The notes: generated by a model not told the origin, from the letters alone. A DNA stretch of 9,897 bases from Oscillospiraceae bacterium (GCA_017408185.1 JAFQVE010000207.1:1-9897); one strand, 5' to 3'. Shown: positions 1 to 7,887, numbered from the stretch's first letter. A program made the numbers and translations.

Positions 1-3000
1 CCCAAGCGTGAGCACCAAGGTCAACAAAACGCACTTTTTCTGTTTCGCCGTCATCCTTCGACGGAGCATCCGTCTTGTCGTCTGTCTTATCGTCTGACGG
101 GGTTGACGGAGCCGGAGCTGAGCCGCCACCGCCACCTGCACCGCCTGCAGAGCCGCCGGAAGTGCCCGGAGTGCTCGGTGTCGAAGGCGTCGAGGGAGTT
201 GAAGGTTCGCTCGGTGTCTGTGAGCCTGCACCTGTGGTTGAGCCATAAACCGCAACCGTGAAATGAATCGTTGATTCTCTGCCTGATGTATCGCGTGCTG
301 TGATTGCAAAATGGCTGTTACCCGACTGTGAACTCGTCGGTCTCCAGACTATCTCACCTGTTTTTTCATCAACTGTTGCTCCGCGCGGAAGTGTTTCTCC
401 GACATATGCAAGCTCTGCTCCAACCGGGCTTTCTGCTCTCAAAGTCAGCTTCATAGTGTTGCCGACCGACACAGAAATATCTTCTCTTATGTCTTCAAAC
501 ACCGGCATATTATTTTCCTCGAAAGAAGAAGGAATTACAAAGCTCTGTCCGACAGCTATATTGTAGTTGTATCCGCCGTCAAGGTTTTCATTATTCTTAT
601 AACTTCGTATCGGGGAAATCGTTCCGATATCAAGGCTGTAGATGCCGTCACCCTTATCCTGTGCGCCGCATATTTTATATGCACCGTTCTGGAGTCCGTC
701 GTTTTCGATATAGATATATCTGCCGACAAGATCAGGAGCTGTAGCCTCTCCGTTTATCTTGACATCTATGGAATTCTCAAATTGAAGCTCGCGTGTGAAA
801 TCAATGACTTTGCCTGAATATGCTGCCACTTTTCCGATCTCAGTTCCGATTATATCGCCGTCTTCCACATAACGGTAGATACATTCGCCGTTTGCATTGA
901 CACGGTAGACTCCGACAAAACCTCTGAAATCAATCCTGCGATCACCATCTGCAACTGTGTGGATGACGCTGTTATTCGTTGCATACATAACGTAATCGGA
1001 ATTTCCGTTTGCATAATCAACTCTTATTGCACGCGCAGTATCATTGTTTCCGAGAGGCTTTGATGCCGTAATTTCAACAGCCGTCATTCCCGAAAGGAAG
1101 CGATTGTTCTTATAGGGCTCATATACGGTTGTGAACAAGCTGTCGATGTTCTCACCGCTGTGCTCTGCAATCATATATTCAATCGTTTCCGGAAGCTCTG
1201 CGTTTGCGCTCTTGGGCGGAACGGAACCGCCTGCAATTACTACTCGTGATAACTCGAAATCGTTGAGCATTGTAACTCTCAGATGGAGACCGTGGCTGTC
1301 AGATATCGCCTTGCGGAAGTCCTTAATTTCAAAGTCTGCAGCAAATTCCTTTTCCGGTGACATATCATAGCGCACATTCTTGAGCCAAGTGTAGCCCCTC
1401 TGGTATTCAGACTTGCTGTCATCACCGTATGGAACATCAGGTCCTGCAAGCGAGCCTACATACTCACCGTTTTCGTCTGTCTGACGAACAAGCTCTAGCC
1501 CTTCAGTCTCATAAAGTGTATCAGACTGGGAGTGCATACTGTATTCGTGTCTGTCGCCGCCCTTTACGCGGAAAAAGTCAACGCCATATGATGTCTCATC
1601 GTTGATTTTTATCATAACAAGTGTTCTGCGATAAATATCCGCAGCCTTATATGCCTTTGGAGATGATACATCTATGAGCTTAACGTCTCCGCAATCGTCA
1701 AAGTGGAGCGGAGTTGCGTGCGGTGTAACTGCTTTCTCCTGTCTCTCACCATTGACCGTGACCGCATTGTGCGCGAGAGTTGACATTGACCACTGTGCGC
1801 GGTTGGGAACAGATGCACTCGATATCGGATATCCGTTATCAGGCATAAAGTTAAGACCATATGCCTCCATACCGATTCCGAGCGAATCTGGATGCGCATG
1901 TGAATGGACATTGTTTCCGAAATTCATCCAGAAATCGCGCAGCGTATTCGTTGCTGTCGCAGAATTTACATTCGTAGTCTTAAATCCGTCACGTATGACC
2001 GCAAATCCGTATCCCGTCATCATATCGCTTTCCTGCTCGGGATATTCGCCTATATAGCTTTCAATTTCCGCTCTGACAGACTCAGGATCTTTTGCAAAAA
2101 TCCCATAATAAAGTCCATCTGTGGTATATCCGTTTCGTATGTATATATATTTCGCAATTTCTGCTGCATGAGGAGTGCCCTTGAGGTATTCAAATCCGTT
2201 TACAAAATATGTGAGGGACGGGAAGAAATCAAGGCTTGCAACCGCGCCTCCGTCGCCCAACTGCACGCTATGAGTTCCGACAAGCATAGTCGGAACGAAT
2301 GCTGCAAACATCTGGGCATATTTCGGGTTTTTGAATATGTTATAATCGCCCTGACCTTTATAGTTGGTAAGAACATCTGACATATTATACATATTCTTAA
2401 TCCAGACGGAATTGTAGTTTACAGCTCCTTCATTGCCCATACCGTCACGGTCAACGATATTGACAAGCTGCTGAGCAACATTTCCACCCGTTACTTTGCG
2501 ACTCGTCTTCTCGCCGGTTTTAAATGTCCATTCAAGTATTTCGTCTGTCTTTCCCGGATCATCGAGCGATATCGCCGCTGTTGCAAGAGCATTCTGCATC
2601 ATGCCGAAGTTGCCCCATATTTTTGCTTCCTGTGCTATATCATAGGTCTCGACAAGTATTCTGTCAGCCCAGTTCTGCCATATGAGTTCAGGCGTCGCTT
2701 TGTCGTTGTCAAGCCCATAACGCTCAGCTGTCTTCATAAGGCTTGATTGAACCTGATTATCATATATCATCGGATAGAACGCATCCGTCATAAGACCCAA
2801 AAGAGTGTAGAGCGATGCATTTGTTATTCTTCCTATGATCGTACCCTCAAAGGTTGAACCATGGGATGTGTAGAACTCTGTCTGATAAGGCCACCAGTCA
2901 AAGCCGGGAAGAAGGTCTGCTATTCTGTCTGTAAATATCGCACCCGCTCTTCCGTATTTCGCATCACCTGTATACAGATATGCATTCATCATCTGCTGAA

Positions 3001-6000
3001 GAACATTTGCCCTTAAAAAGTCCTCCCAGAAATCGTGGTTAAAATGTGCAACATATGAATGGCGCTCATTTGCTATTCTGTTTCCAACAGTATATGTATA
3101 TCCGTTTCCGTTTTCATCACGCGGAATATATCCGAAGCCATCGTCAACGCCCCACGTGGAAGCACTTTCTCCCGGGCGAAGGCCTTTGTTCACATTGAGC
3201 GTTCTGACATTTTCAAGACCTGCAAAGCTTTTGTTGTAGAGGTATCCTAACTCATTGCCGTAGCCATAATATTCGAGCCATTCTTTTGAACCTTCTTTTT
3301 CCGGCACGGCGCAATCGCAAACAGCTTCTGCATCTCCGTGATGAACAAGCGCATGGTGTTTGTCAAGAGCTGTTTGCTTATCGAAGAATCCCTTGCTGTC
3401 AAGCCCGAGCTTCATAAAGCTTTCAAAATCATTTGACGGGAAAAAGTTCTTGCATTCCGGGCACTGCACCTTCCACGGATGCAATATCGGATTCACTATC
3501 CAACCGCCTGTACCTGTGCCACCGTATTTTCCTACAATATCCGTTGCACAATAGCGGCAGAAATTATATTCTGGGTCATATTGTGTGCCTACGCGATTTG
3601 AGCGCGGAATTCCTTCGCCTATCATAAGGTCGCGTATGTACTCTGTATGCTCAACATACTGATCAGCCACATTTACAGCACTGTCACGTGCAGCTTTTGC
3701 CCAATCATATTTCTTTACATTGGCAATCGCGTTTTCACGCTCGCTATATGTATAAATCGTCGGCTCTGTTTTTGAGAATCCAGGCTTTACAGTTACCGTC
3801 GCCGCCTCGCTTTCAAGCTCAGTTCCGCGGAAGATAACCTTCGCTCTGACAGAGGCTTCACCCTCTGAAATGGCCGTAAGTGTATGGTCGTCATTTAGCT
3901 TTATAATATCTTTGTCTTCGATGATATATGTAATATCCTCGACCGGAACCTTCAGTACAGCTCCACTCTCCATATTTACAGTTGCAGAAAGTGGCTTGCT
4001 TGCATATCCGTTGAGGTATATGGTCTCGGGTGCGGATATATTTACCGAAACAGGTACGCTTTTATCAACAACGCTTATCGGAAGTTCAACCGTGCGCGCA
4101 GTTCCATCGAGTATACCCGTGACAACAATCGTCGTCGAGCCGTCACCAATACCTGTTACTTTTCCGTTTCCGTCTACAACAGCAACGGTTCTGTCGTTTG
4201 TGTCATACGTTACGCTATCAAGATCCTCAGCGTCAAGCAGACTTCCGTCTATATGACGTGCTGCAAATATAATATCTTCACTTGCGCCCTTTTCTATTTC
4301 TTCTGTGAGCGTACATTCAAGCGACTTGAGGAATCTTGCTTCGAGCTCTAATGACTGAACTGTATGATATTTTGATGTCGAGCTTGACAGCTGCTTGAAT
4401 ATAAGAATATATTCTCCCGCAACCGGAATTTCCACCTCTTTGAAAACTTCTGTTTCAAAAGCGAAAGCATCTTTCCCGGCTTCCGGGCTATAATAGTTTA
4501 CCTGACCGATATAATATTCATCGGTGAGCATACTGTCAACATCGCCGGCATCCTTCGGAACAATATAGATATCACTGATACCTGCACTCTTTTCCGTGCC
4601 GTAGCCTGCATAATTTATTATCGGGATATACTTACCGGCCTGCGGTATGTTTATTGTAAGACCAAGCCAGCTCCCCTTTGGAATGCCGAGTCTAAGGCGC
4701 TCGCTCGCTTTGCCCGAACCGCTGTATGCCCATGCACTTGACGGACCTGCAACCCAATCGGAGCTTGTTCCATACCATTCCCAGTTGCCGGAATCCGTAT
4801 ATTTATATGTAATTCCTCGTATATCTTCTGTTCTTCCGGTGTTGTCATCCCAACCCATCGTAGTCGGATCCCAGTTTGCCGATGGGTTCATAAGCGTATA
4901 CACTTCTCTTTCACCGGCAAAAACAAGAGGATCGGAAACTATAACCGGAATGGATGTGTCAAGATCGCTTCCGTTCCACTTTGCTTCAATTTTAATGGTC
5001 GCTCTGCCGTTTTTCACACCTGTGACATTTCCGTCGCCATCAACGGTTGCAATATTCTCGTCCGATGTGGTAAAAACGAGCTCTTCCATATCTGCTGCTG
5101 CAAGAGTTTTTCCGAATTTTGTCTCCGCACCAAAGGAAATCCTGGCCGTATCTCCGATTCCGACCATCTTTTTATCAAGTGCAACGGAAAGCGATATGAG
5201 CTTGTCTTCTCCGACAGTCAGCGTAATACTGCCGGATTTTTCGGTCGCACCAAGCTTTGCCGTAGCAGTTATCGTTACAACTCCTTCCGAAACGCCGCTC
5301 ACCACACCGTTTTCACTCACTGTTGCAATCTTATCATCGCTCGTTTTATATGTAATTCCCGTGAAATTGTTTGTATAAAGGACATTGCCGTTGCTGTCCT
5401 TTCCGCCTACGATGATATCGGCGCTGTCTCCGACACCGACAACAGTCTTGGCGCAGGAAATCTCAATGCTTGCAAGCTCTCCGACAGTTCCGACAAGCTG
5501 TAAAGACTTCGGGCGGATATTTCCTTTTCTTGTCTGCTTGAGGACGACGATAAATTCACCCTCAGCCGCTGTATAATCATCTGCTGTTATGACGATCTCG
5601 TTCAAAGAATCCACCTTTGCCACAAGGGCTGTAGCATCTATTGTTTCATCATAATAATCGACATTTCCGCAAAGATTTTCAGCTGTAAGCGAACCTGCAA
5701 CATCTGAGGTTTTCGGGAAAATATATACATCGGCTGCGCCTGCGCTGCTCTTTGTTCCGTATGCAGCGTAGGAGAATCTTGTGAAATATTTTCCCGCACC
5801 CGGTATTTTTACAAGGAATGCCATCCAGTGGTCTTTCGACTGACTCAGCTGCACTATGTCACCGCAAGCCTTCAAATACTTTGAAAGAATCGTTCCGTTG
5901 TTTCCGTCATTCGCGCCGTACCATTTCCAGTTGCCGTCGGTTGAATCTGTATAATCCACGACTGACCTGAGGTCCGCTTTCTTTGCCGCAACAACATCCC

Positions 6001-6643
6001 AGAACTCATACTCGCTGTTCTTTCCCGAAAATTCGCCATCAAGGACGGGTGGAAACTCAGGTTCCTGCGACTGTTCACTTACAGTTAACTCAAGGCTCTT
6101 CGGCCAGATGTTACCGCTTTTTGTCGTATAGAATACTATGACATACTCTTCCTGAGTGAAATTCTGTTCACCGAGTGAGAAGCTTGTTTTTGACGTGTCG
6201 TTGAAATATACCCCTGTGGCTGCAGGAGTCGCCGAAGCGATAGCGCTCTTTACATCGATTCCTTCGCTGTATGGAAGAATATAAACACTGCACTGCCCTG
6301 TTCCGGCCGAGTTTGCACGGATATTAAGCACCGCCTCTCCTTTTCCTTGCGGAGCTTTGAATGTAAGTGCTACAAAGCGTTTTGTCGATTGGGATATCTG
6401 CAGATATCCGCTCTTCTGCACCGCAGCCTTTGTTGCATTGTTATCGCTGCTCATGCTGTGCCACTGCCACGTGCCGTCTGCAGTCTGGTCATAAGTGATA
6501 TTATGAATATTTGTCGCGGTCCATGAGGATGCAACGCTATAGAAAGTATAACTTTCTGTCTTTGTATCTGCCGCAAATGCAGATGGAACAATCATCCCTG
6601 CGAGCATACACAAAACCACTATAAACGAAGTCAGCCTTTTCAT
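1..6643 (-). CDS. Giant secreted, SLH-anchored heparinase II/III-family polysaccharide lyase (3' end beyond window)
   Basis: This is a continuous minus-strand frame of 2214 complete codons with no stop, running off the left edge. The start ATG (6641-6643) has an AGGAGG site (6650-6655) 6 nt upstream. Residues 1-24 are a signal peptide (KR, hydrophobic core, cleavage after AFA). Then come module X copy 1 (~29-188), X copy 2 (~210-385), Big_2-like domains (~386-475, ~476-570), X copy 3 (~573-770), two more Big-like domains (~771-860, ~861-952), a heparinase II/III lyase region (~955 to ~1800), an Ig domain (~2044-2132), a Ser/Thr/Pro/Gly linker and the start of an SLH domain (FVDLGAHAW). Lyase signatures are EGAVNY (E1405-Y1410), HSHAHPD (H1580-D1586) and an AHNAVTVNG strand (~1620-1632). 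The family cleaves uronic-acid-containing polysaccharides by beta-elimination; the substrate here cannot be read. SLH domains bind secondary cell-wall polymer, so the enzyme should be displayed on the surface. It is divergent from the AraC gene. Confidence 0.93.
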   Translation of the reverse strand, partial: MKRLTSFIVVLCMLAGMIVPSAFAADTKTESYTFYSVASSWTATNIHNITYDQTADGTWQWHSMSSDNNATKAAVQKSGYLQISQSTKRFVALTFKAPQGKGEAVLNIRANSAGTGQCSVYILPYSEGIDVKSAIASATPAATGVYFNDTSKTSFSLGEQNFTQEEYVIVFYTTKSGNIWPKSLELTVSEQSQEPEFPPVLDGEFSGKNSEYEFWDVVAAKKADLRSVVDYTDSTDGNWKWYGANDGNNGTILSKYLKACGDIVQLSQSKDHWMAFLVKIPGAGKYFTRFSYAAYGTKSSAGAADVYIFPKTSDVAGSLTAENLCGNVDYYDETIDATALVAKVDSLNEIVITADDYTAAEGEFIVVLKQTRKGNIRPKSLQLVGTVGELASIEISCAKTVVGVGDSADIIVGGKDSNGNVLYTNNFTGITYKTSDDKIATVSENGVVSGVSEGVVTITATAKLGATEKSGSITLTVGEDKLISLSVALDKKMVGIGDTARISFGAETKFGKTLAAADMEELVFTTSDENIATVDGDGNVTGVKNGRATIKIEAKWNGSDLDTSIPVIVSDPLVFAGEREVYTLMNPSANWDPTTMGWDDNTGRTEDIRGITYKYTDSGNWEWYGTSSDWVAGPSSAWAYSGSGKASERLRLGIPKGSWLGLTINIPQAGKYIPIINYAGYGTEKSAGISDIYIVPKDAGDVDSMLTDEYYIGQVNYYSPEAGKDAFAFETEVFKEVEIPVAGEYILIFKQLSSSTSKYHTVQSLELEARFLKSLECTLTEEIEKGASEDIIFAARHIDGSLLDAEDLDSVTYDTNDRTVAVVDGNGKVTGIGDGSTTIVVTGILDGTARTVELPISVVDKSVPVSVNISAPETIYLNGYASKPLSATVNMESGAVLKVPVEDITYIIEDKDIIKLNDDHTLTAISEGEASVRAKVIFRGTELESEAATVTVKPGFSKTEPTIYTYSERENAIANVKKYDWAKAARDSAVNVADQYVEHTEYIRDLMIGEGIPRSNRVGTQYDPEYNFCRYCATDIVGKYGGTGTGGWIVNPILHPWKVQCPECKNFFPSNDFESFMKLGLDSKGFFDKQTALDKHHALVHHGDAEAVCDCAVPEKEGSKEWLEYYGYGNELGYLYNKSFAGLENVRTLNVNKGLRPGESASTWGVDDGFGYIPRDENGNGYTYTVGNRIANERHSYVAHFNHDFWEDFLRANVLQQMMNAYLYTGDAKYGRAGAIFTDRIADLLPGFDWWPYQTEFYTSHGSTFEGTIIGRITNASLYTLLGLMTDAFYPMIYDNQVQSSLMKTAERYGLDNDKATPELIWQNWADRILVETYDIAQEAKIWGNFGMMQNALATAAISLDDPGKTDEILEWTFKTGEKTSRKVTGGNVAQQLVNIVDRDGMGNEGAVNYNSVWIKNMYNMSDVLTNYKGQGDYNIFKNPKYAQMFAAFVPTMLVGTHSVQLGDGGAVASLDFFPSLTYFVNGFEYLKGTPHAAEIAKYIYIRNGYTTDGLYYGIFAKDPESVRAEIESYIGEYPEQESDMMTGYGFAVIRDGFKTTNVNSATATNTLRDFWMNFGNNVHSHAHPDSLGIGMEAYGLNFMPDNGYPISSASVPNRAQWSMSTLAHNAVTVNGERQEKAVTPHATPLHFDDCGDVKLIDVSSPKAYKAADIYRRTLVMIKINDETSYGVDFFRVKGGDRHEYSMHSQSDTLYETEGLELVRQTDENGEYVGSLAGPDVPYGDDSKSEYQRGYTWLKNVRYDMSPEKEFAADFEIKDFRKAISDSHGLHLRVTMLNDFELSRVVIAGGSVPPKSANAELPETIEYMIAEHSGENIDSLFTTVYEPYKNNRFLSGMTAVEITASKPLGNNDTARAIRVDYANGNSDYVMYATNNSVIHTVADGDRRIDFRGFVGVYRVNANGECIYRYVEDGDIIGTEIGKVAAYSGKVIDFTRELQFENSIDVKINGEATAPDLVGRYIYIENDGLQNGAYKICGAQDKGDGIYSLDIGTISPIRSYKNNENLDGGYNYNIAVGQSFVIPSSFEENNMPVFEDIREDISVSVGNTMKLTLRAESPVGAELAYVGETLPRGATVDEKTGEIVWRPTSSQSGNSHFAITARDTSGRESTIHFTVAVYGSTTGAGSQTPSEPSTPSTPSTPSTPGTSGGSAGGAGGGGGSAPAPSTPSDDKTDDKTDAPSKDDGETEKVRFVDLGAHAW
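56..244 (-). other. Low-complexity Ser/Thr/Pro/Gly linker before the SLH region
   Basis: Residues ~2133-2196. The segment has tandem STP triplets, then a glycine-rich run (GGAGGGGGS), then an acidic DDKTDDKTD repeat. Flexible linkers of this kind commonly connect a catalytic region to SLH anchors. The following FVDLGAHAW at 2-28 matches the start of an SLH domain, which is cut by the window edge. Confidence 0.75.
245..520 (-). other. Cadherin/He_PIG-like Ig domain
   Basis: Residues ~2042-2132. The stretch LPRGATVDEKTGEIVWRPT, then an AITARDTSG strand and an HFTVAVYG ending, is typical of putative-Ig (He_PIG/cadherin-like) domains. It separates the lyase from the wall-anchoring tail. Confidence 0.7.
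1240..3784 (-). other. Heparinase II/III-type lyase catalytic region
   Basis: Residues ~955 to ~1800. An N-terminal helical part contains CRYC (C1029, C1032) and HPWKVQCPEC (H1055, C1061, C1064) followed by FFPSNDF, a pattern known in heparinase II/III-like proteins and suggestive of a structural zinc site. Further along are EGAVNY (E1405-Y1410), where the family places a catalytic tyrosine, and HSHAHPDSL (from H1580) with GLNFMPDNGYP and AHNAVTVNG, the family's beta-sandwich signature. Assigning Y1410 and the histidines to catalysis is inference by family resemblance. The PL family number cannot be fixed by eye. Confidence 0.82.
3785..4333 (-). other. Two further Big-like Ig domains preceding the lyase
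   Basis: Residues ~771-952. The first shows TNDRTVAVV then GKVTGIGDGSTTI, a clear Big_2 pattern. The second is more divergent (IEDKDIIKL, then HTLTAISEGEASVRA) but keeps the same strand order. They join the binding-module half of the protein to the catalytic half. Confidence 0.72.
4334..4927 (-). repeat. Module X copy 3 in the giant lyase
   Basis: This is protein residues ~573-770. Shared motifs are SGNWEWYG, GSWLGLTINIPQAGKY, YAGYGTEKSAG, SDIYIVPKDAGD, GEYILIFKQ and a closing QSLELEARF. It is separated from copies 1 and 2 by a pair of Big_2-like domains and is itself followed by another pair, giving the order X-X-Big-Big-X-Big-Big. It has a longer N-terminal part than the other copies (extra Trp/Gly-rich segment). 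Confidence 0.65.
4928..5488 (-). other. Two Big_2-like Ig domains in the giant lyase
   Basis: Residues ~386-572 hold two bacterial Ig-like domains. Each has the Big_2 hallmark of a TSD-x-x-IATV strand followed by a GxVxGVxxGxxTI(T/K) strand: copy 1 has TSDDKIATV then GVVSGVSEG, copy 2 has TSDENIATV then GNVTGVKNG. Such domains usually act as extended spacers on surface proteins of Gram-positive bacteria. Confidence 0.8.
5489..6016 (-). repeat. Module X copy 2 in the giant lyase
   Basis: This is protein residues ~210-385. Shared motifs are DGNWKWYG, LSQSKDHWMAF, KIPGAGKY, YAAYGTKSSAG, ADVYIFPKTSD, GEFIVVLKQ and NIRPKSLQL. It resembles copy 3 closely through the IP.AGKY...YA.YGT.KSAG stretch. 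The first Big_2-like domain follows directly. Boundaries are estimated from the motif order. Confidence 0.65.
6080..6559 (-). repeat. Module X copy 1 (unrecognised, possibly carbohydrate-binding) in the giant lyase
   Basis: This is protein residues ~29-188, directly after the signal peptide. It shares an ordered set of motifs with two further copies in the same protein: DGTWQWHS, ISQS followed by an aromatic/hydrophobic strand, SVYILPYSEG, EEYVIVFYT and a closing NIWPKSLEL. It is the most divergent copy, lacking the IPxAGKY strand in clear form. The predicted strand pattern and exposed tryptophans suggest a beta-sandwich binding module, which is inference. I do not recognise a named family. 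Confidence 0.6.
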
Positions 6644-6677
6644 AATTATCCTCCTAAAATATAATATTCTGTAATAC

Positions 6678-6707
6678 ATTATAGAACAACTCTCAATAAT
6701 ATGTAAA
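6678..6707 (-). promoter_or_regulatory. Sigma-A-type promoter of the giant lyase gene
   Basis: On the minus strand, the -35 TTTACA (6702-6707) is separated by 18 nt from a perfect -10 TATAAT (6678-6683). Transcription would start near 6671, giving a leader of about 28 nt that includes the AGGAGG site. The -35 is off consensus and the spacer is one over the optimum, consistent with a promoter needing an activator. Confidence 0.75.
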
Positions 6708-6715
6708 GAAATCCG

Positions 6716-6733
6716 CGGTGCAAAAAAACACTG
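6716..6733 (-). promoter_or_regulatory. Shared 18-nt box, copy 1: candidate AraC-protein binding site
   Basis: The plus strand reads CGGTGCAAAAAAACACTG. It ends 8 nt upstream of the lyase -35 and 72 nt upstream of the lyase ATG. The second copy (9539-9556) differs at one base and has the same orientation and the same 8-nt distance to a -35. It also lies 29 nt upstream of the AraC gene's own -35 on the other strand. Binding by the neighbouring AraC protein is inference. Confidence 0.68.
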
Positions 6734-6762
6734 TTTTTCCTCTGCTTCCCACATTTTTAGAA

Positions 6763-6791
6763 TTGACACCACTCACCCTTTTTGTTAAAAT
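6763..6791 (+). promoter_or_regulatory. Promoter of the AraC-family regulator gene
   Basis: A consensus -35 TTGACA (6763-6768), a 17-nt spacer and a -10 TAAAAT (6786-6791). The start point would be near 6798, a few bases before the GGAGG site. This near-consensus promoter suggests steady basal expression of the regulator, and it rules out translation beginning at the upstream GTG (6718). Confidence 0.75.
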
Positions 6792-6813
6792 TATATTGAA
6801 GGAGGTGGGGAAA

Positions 6814-7749
6814 ATGAACATTCCGGAAAGGCTCGATTCTGTGGTAACACCTTATAGGCGCATATCCAAAAAAACGGTCGAGATCTGCTCTCACAGCCGC
6901 ATAGATGCCATACATTATCATCCCGAGGCTCAGCTCTGGTACACCTTGAGCGGAGCGTATGAGCAATTCATAAACGGTACGGAGTGCGTTCTTCCTCACG
7001 GTTCGATGATATTCATTCCGCCCTTCGCCAAGCATTCTCTCAACACCCTGAACCAGCCTGACAAAAAGCTCATTTGCTGTTCCTTTTTCATCGACTCATA
7101 CAACAGGGCAGTTGCAGATGACAACAACACCATGCCATTGCTGTCTTTCAACGATTTCGGCATATATATAAACGGAAAGCCACACACCGGTGTGGTTTTG
7201 TTTGAAGGCGAGGCAAGAGCTTCAGCAGATGCCTTTTTTTCAGATTTGTTGACCAAATGCAACGAAGGCGCCCCCGACAGCGAAATATTCAGGCTTATAT
7301 CCCGTCCACTTTCGCTTCTTCCCGAAGCTCCGGGTGAAGATATGAAGCCCAATAAGTTCGACGCTTATCTTGAAAAATACACCACTGTTTGCAAAGCTGT
7401 GGATTATATATACCACAATTATTCAGATGATACGTGTGTTGACGATGTCTGCAAAATCACAGCTATGTCAAAAACGGTCTTTTTCAAAACCTTCCGCATG
7501 ATAACAGGAAATACTTTCCTGAATTATGTTAATTCTTTCCGTTTGAACAGAGTAAAAAGCAGCCTCATCGCTACAGATCTTACGCTTGATGCAATTGCAT
7601 ATGACTGTGGCTTCACTCACAAAAGCCACCTGATACAGACTTTCAAAAGCAAATATCATTGTTCTCCTGGAGAATATAAAAAATTCGCACGCCCGTGGTA
7701 TGAAAAATATGGGCCGAAAAACGATGGCAAAAGCACTCCGTCCGCTTAA
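6814..7749 (+). CDS. AraC-family transcriptional regulator with cupin-type sensor domain
   Basis: The protein has 311 residues. The ATG at 6814 is chosen because GGAGGTGGGG (6801-6810) lies just ahead of it and because the promoter at 6763-6791 excludes the in-frame GTG at 6718. Residues ~30-80 form an AraC-type cupin (HYHPEAQLWYTLSG, then a PHGSMIFIPPFAKHS turn), which in this family binds a small sugar-like effector. Residues ~200-292 hold the double helix-turn-helix: the first HTH is at ~207-230 (VDDVCKITAMSKTVFFKTF), the second at ~256-280 (LDAIAYDCGFTHKSHLIQTF), ending in the family's SPGEYKK. Size and order are typical of AraC regulators of sugar-use genes. It is divergent from the lyase gene and convergent with the binding-protein gene, both of which carry the same upstream box, so they are its likely targets. 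Confidence 0.93.
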   Translation: MNIPERLDSVVTPYRRISKKTVEICSHSRIDAIHYHPEAQLWYTLSGAYEQFINGTECVLPHGSMIFIPPFAKHSLNTLNQPDKKLICCSFFIDSYNRAVADDNNTMPLLSFNDFGIYINGKPHTGVVLFEGEARASADAFFSDLLTKCNEGAPDSEIFRLISRPLSLLPEAPGEDMKPNKFDAYLEKYTTVCKAVDYIYHNYSDDTCVDDVCKITAMSKTVFFKTFRMITGNTFLNYVNSFRLNRVKSSLIATDLTLDAIAYDCGFTHKSHLIQTFKSKYHCSPGEYKKFARPWYEKYGPKNDGKSTPSA

Positions 7750-7797
7750 ATTATGAATAAATCGGTTCCGGATTGTTATCCCCTTTGACATCACACA

Positions 7798-7835
7798 AAA
7801 AATGCAGACATACGTGTTAGTATGTCTGCATTTTT
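7798..7835. terminator. Bidirectional Rho-independent terminator
   Basis: A perfect 13-bp inverted repeat (AATGCAGACATAC 7801-7813, GTATGTCTGCATT 7820-7832) with a 6-nt loop. It extends to 16 bp through flanking A and T runs, which supply a U-tract on either strand. It lies between the convergent AraC and binding-protein genes and can end both transcripts. Confidence 0.9.
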
Positions 7836-7887
7836 ATATTCCTCTGAGGTGAAAAATCCCCGATCTGCAGCTGCTTCCCACCACAAG

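Noticed and set aside
120..240. Possible CRISPR or tandem DNA repeat from the periodic GTCGAAGGCGTCGAGGG sequence
   Set aside because: The period is codon-based and encodes STP triplets in the linker of the lyase; there are no spacers.
4647..5378. 243-codon plus-strand open frame and other plus-strand frames within 1-6643
   Set aside because: They are antisense shadows of the giant lyase gene, with compositionally biased Ser/Pro/Val-rich products, no ribosome binding sites and no recognisable domains.
6716..6733. Reading the 18-nt box as a palindromic operator (CAGTG...CACCG)
   Set aside because: The arms match at 4 of 5 positions in copy 1 but fewer in copy 2, so the symmetry is not conserved. 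AraC proteins usually bind asymmetric sites.
6718..6813. In-frame GTG start 32 codons upstream of the AraC ATG
   Set aside because: The promoter (-35 at 6763, -10 at 6786) lies inside this extension, there is no ribosome binding site at 6718, and a strong one precedes the ATG at 6814.
7785..7790. TTGACA sequence that could be a plus-strand -35
   Set aside because: The terminator hairpin begins about 10 nt downstream, where a -10 would be needed, and no gene follows on that strand.
6757..7794. Minus-strand open frames opposite the AraC gene
   Set aside because: They are shadows of a well-recognised AraC-family frame and lack ribosome binding sites.
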